The translations under genes and the position numbers were made by a program. Shown here piece after piece: positions 63,163 to 64,000 of a DNA stretch of 64,000 nt (the stretch's first letter is position 1; each line of letters starts with the position of its first letter). The notes under the pieces are model-generated. The model had not been told where the DNA came from. It made no database searches and saw only the letters and a list, made by a program, of their open reading frames with translations. The stretch is from Fundidesulfovibrio putealis DSM 16056 (lineage in GTDB: Bacteria > Desulfobacterota > Desulfovibrionia > Desulfovibrionales > Desulfovibrionaceae). The stretch lies in contig NZ_KE386885.1 of NCBI RefSeq assembly GCF_000429325.1, forward strand, positions 151,958 through 215,957, given 5' to 3'.

Positions 63163-63723
63163 ATGAGCTGTTCTGGAAACAAGTCCGTCCCTGAAAACCC
63201 GGCTGTGCGCGAAAAGGAAATCGAAACCGTCTACATCCGCAAACCGGTCGGAGTCTGCCAACTCTGTGAGGATTATTCCGCCCGCGAGTCGGTCAAACCC
63301 GTGGCCATCATGTGCTGCGAGGGTTCCTGCCTGCGGGGCGAGATCGCGCGGCAGGCGTCCAACATCCTTTGCCATTCGCTGCTCAGGGATAAAACGGTGC
63401 GGGTCTGCCTCGGAGGGGCGTTCACCAAAGACACCGGCCAGCGCAACCTGGTCCGCAACGCATCCCAGGTTATCGCCATGGAAGGGTGCTTCCTGAAGTG
63501 CGCCACACGCATGATGCAGGGAGTGCTGGAAGGGCTTGAGCCCGACGTGGTCATCACGGATTCCCTCATTGAGTTCGACAGGGAGCTCTTCAGCGTGGAC
63601 GAAATGCCTGAGGTGGAGATCATGAGCCTTGCCCTGGACGTGGCCGAGCAGATGGCCGCTAGGCTCGGGGAACCGACACTGGTCCGGGCTGCTGGTGAGG
63701 CGTGCTGCGCCTGTTCCTCTTAG
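63163..63723 (+). CDS. DGC-domain putative zinc-binding protein
   Basis: A 186-residue Cys-rich protein of the DGC (DUF1847-like) family. Motifs: VGVCQLCEDY, MCCEGSCLRGEIARQASN, AMEGCFLKCATRMM, and a terminal CCACSS. Family members are thought to bind zinc or other metal. ATG 63163 follows GGAGGG. It is divergent from the ECF sigma gene; the 147-base gap between them could hold shared promoters. Confidence 0.8.
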   Translation: MSCSGNKSVPENPAVREKEIETVYIRKPVGVCQLCEDYSARESVKPVAIMCCEGSCLRGEIARQASNILCHSLLRDKTVRVCLGGAFTKDTGQRNLVRNASQVIAMEGCFLKCATRMMQGVLEGLEPDVVITDSLIEFDRELFSVDEMPEVEIMSLALDVAEQMAARLGEPTLVRAAGEACCACSS

Positions 63724-63762
63724 GTCGGTAATACACAGCTCGTTTATTAAAACCTTAGGCTC

Positions 63763-63790
63763 GGGGGGGCGCTTCTCCCCCCCTTGTTGA
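63763..63790 (+). terminator. G7/C7 hairpin terminator
   Basis: Seven G (63763-63769) and seven C (63777-63783) with a 7-base loop, followed by TTGTTG. Weak T-run. Confidence 0.6.
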
Positions 63791-63802
63791 AAGGAGTTAT
63801 TT

Positions 63803-64000
63803 ATGTGCTTCTGGAACTACTACGGGGTAGGTGGCTGGTTTATACCAATAATCATGCTTGGTATGATCGTCTTTATGGTTTTGTTTATGCAGCTATTTAT
63901 GCGGTTCAGAATGGGGTCTTGTTGTAGATGGCCGTTCTCTAGAGGACAACAACAGGCAGATGACGAAGCATTTGGCATCGTTAGGCGACGTTATGCCAAT
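63803..64000 (+). CDS. SHOCT-domain small membrane protein (cut by window end)
   Basis: ATG 63803 follows AAGGAG. The visible 66 residues give one membrane helix (about 11-33, FIPIIMLGMIVFMVLFMQLF), a Cys pair, then DDEAFGIVRRRYAN, the start of a SHOCT domain (short C-terminal oligomerisation domain). The A/T-richer codon use differs from the neighbours. It continues past the window. Confidence 0.7.
   Translation, partial: MCFWNYYGVGGWFIPIIMLGMIVFMVLFMQLFMRFRMGSCCRWPFSRGQQQADDEAFGIVRRRYAN

Overview
The window reads as chromosomal DNA of a GC-rich, strictly anaerobic sulfate reducer of the Desulfovibrionaceae type. The strongest signs are a complete TmcDCBA transmembrane redox complex with a tetrahaem cytochrome c3, an Orange Protein (ORP) gene set with Mrp and two ferredoxin-MinD ATPases, a tungsten/molybdenum aldehyde:ferredoxin oxidoreductase, and several sigma-54 activators.

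Layout. 1-0.4 kb: trailer end of a type I-E-like CRISPR array (leader and cas genes lie off the left edge), whose repeats decay outwards. 0.4-5.5 kb: one huge exonuclease-RecQ-UvrD helicase. 5.7-7.9 kb: plasmid-like debris, namely a frameshifted Toprim/primase gene and a Rep-like winged-helix gene with iteron-like palindromes upstream. 8.0-19.3 kb: two convergent envelope operons. SH3, CHASE2 and FecR genes run rightward and are coupled by ATGA overlaps. A CsgG-like lipoprotein, YdbH, YdbL and a TPR-CHAT lipoprotein run leftward. This is the best candidate for an undescribed system. 19.3-21.0 kb: gene-poor DNA with an AlpA-like regulator and copies of a palindrome. 21.0-31.1 kb: a leftward branched-chain-amino-acid-type ABC importer, an iron alcohol dehydrogenase and an AOR, preceded by a PAS-sigma-54 activator, a candidate -24/-12 promoter and repeated upstream motifs. 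31.6-34.3 kb: end of an integrated element, with Fic and integrase genes translationally coupled and ending at a displaced tRNA-Pro 3' half that keeps its terminator.

34.7-44.2 kb: aquaporin Z, a hotdog thioesterase, a DUF423 protein, the yhiI-rbbA-yhhJ-like exporter operon, an SGNH-esterase autotransporter and an IS3 transposase scar. 44.2-58.5 kb: the redox core. The ORP/Mrp/MinD operon runs leftward, with a rhodanese-fused CoA-disulfide-reductase-like enzyme at its end. A DUF134 regulator with a perfect 16-bp inverted-repeat operator and a Cys-rich PAS sigma-54 regulator follow. The tmcDCBA operon runs rightward and is followed by a second rhodanese-fused oxidoreductase. 58.5-61.0 kb: a second integration scar, made of a displaced tRNA-Glu 3' half, an integrase and gene-poor DNA. 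61.0-64.0 kb: a Cys-rich cluster around an ECF sigma factor (NADP-binding P5CR-like, CMD-like and DGC zinc-binding proteins) and the start of a SHOCT-domain membrane protein cut by the window edge.

How the parts work together, by inference: Tmc passes electrons between periplasmic cytochrome c3 and the cytoplasm. ORP and Mrp proteins handle metal or Fe-S cargo. The liv-ADH-AOR operon would import and oxidise an amino-acid-like or aldehyde-yielding substrate under sigma-54 control. The left third carries repeated signs of mobile DNA.
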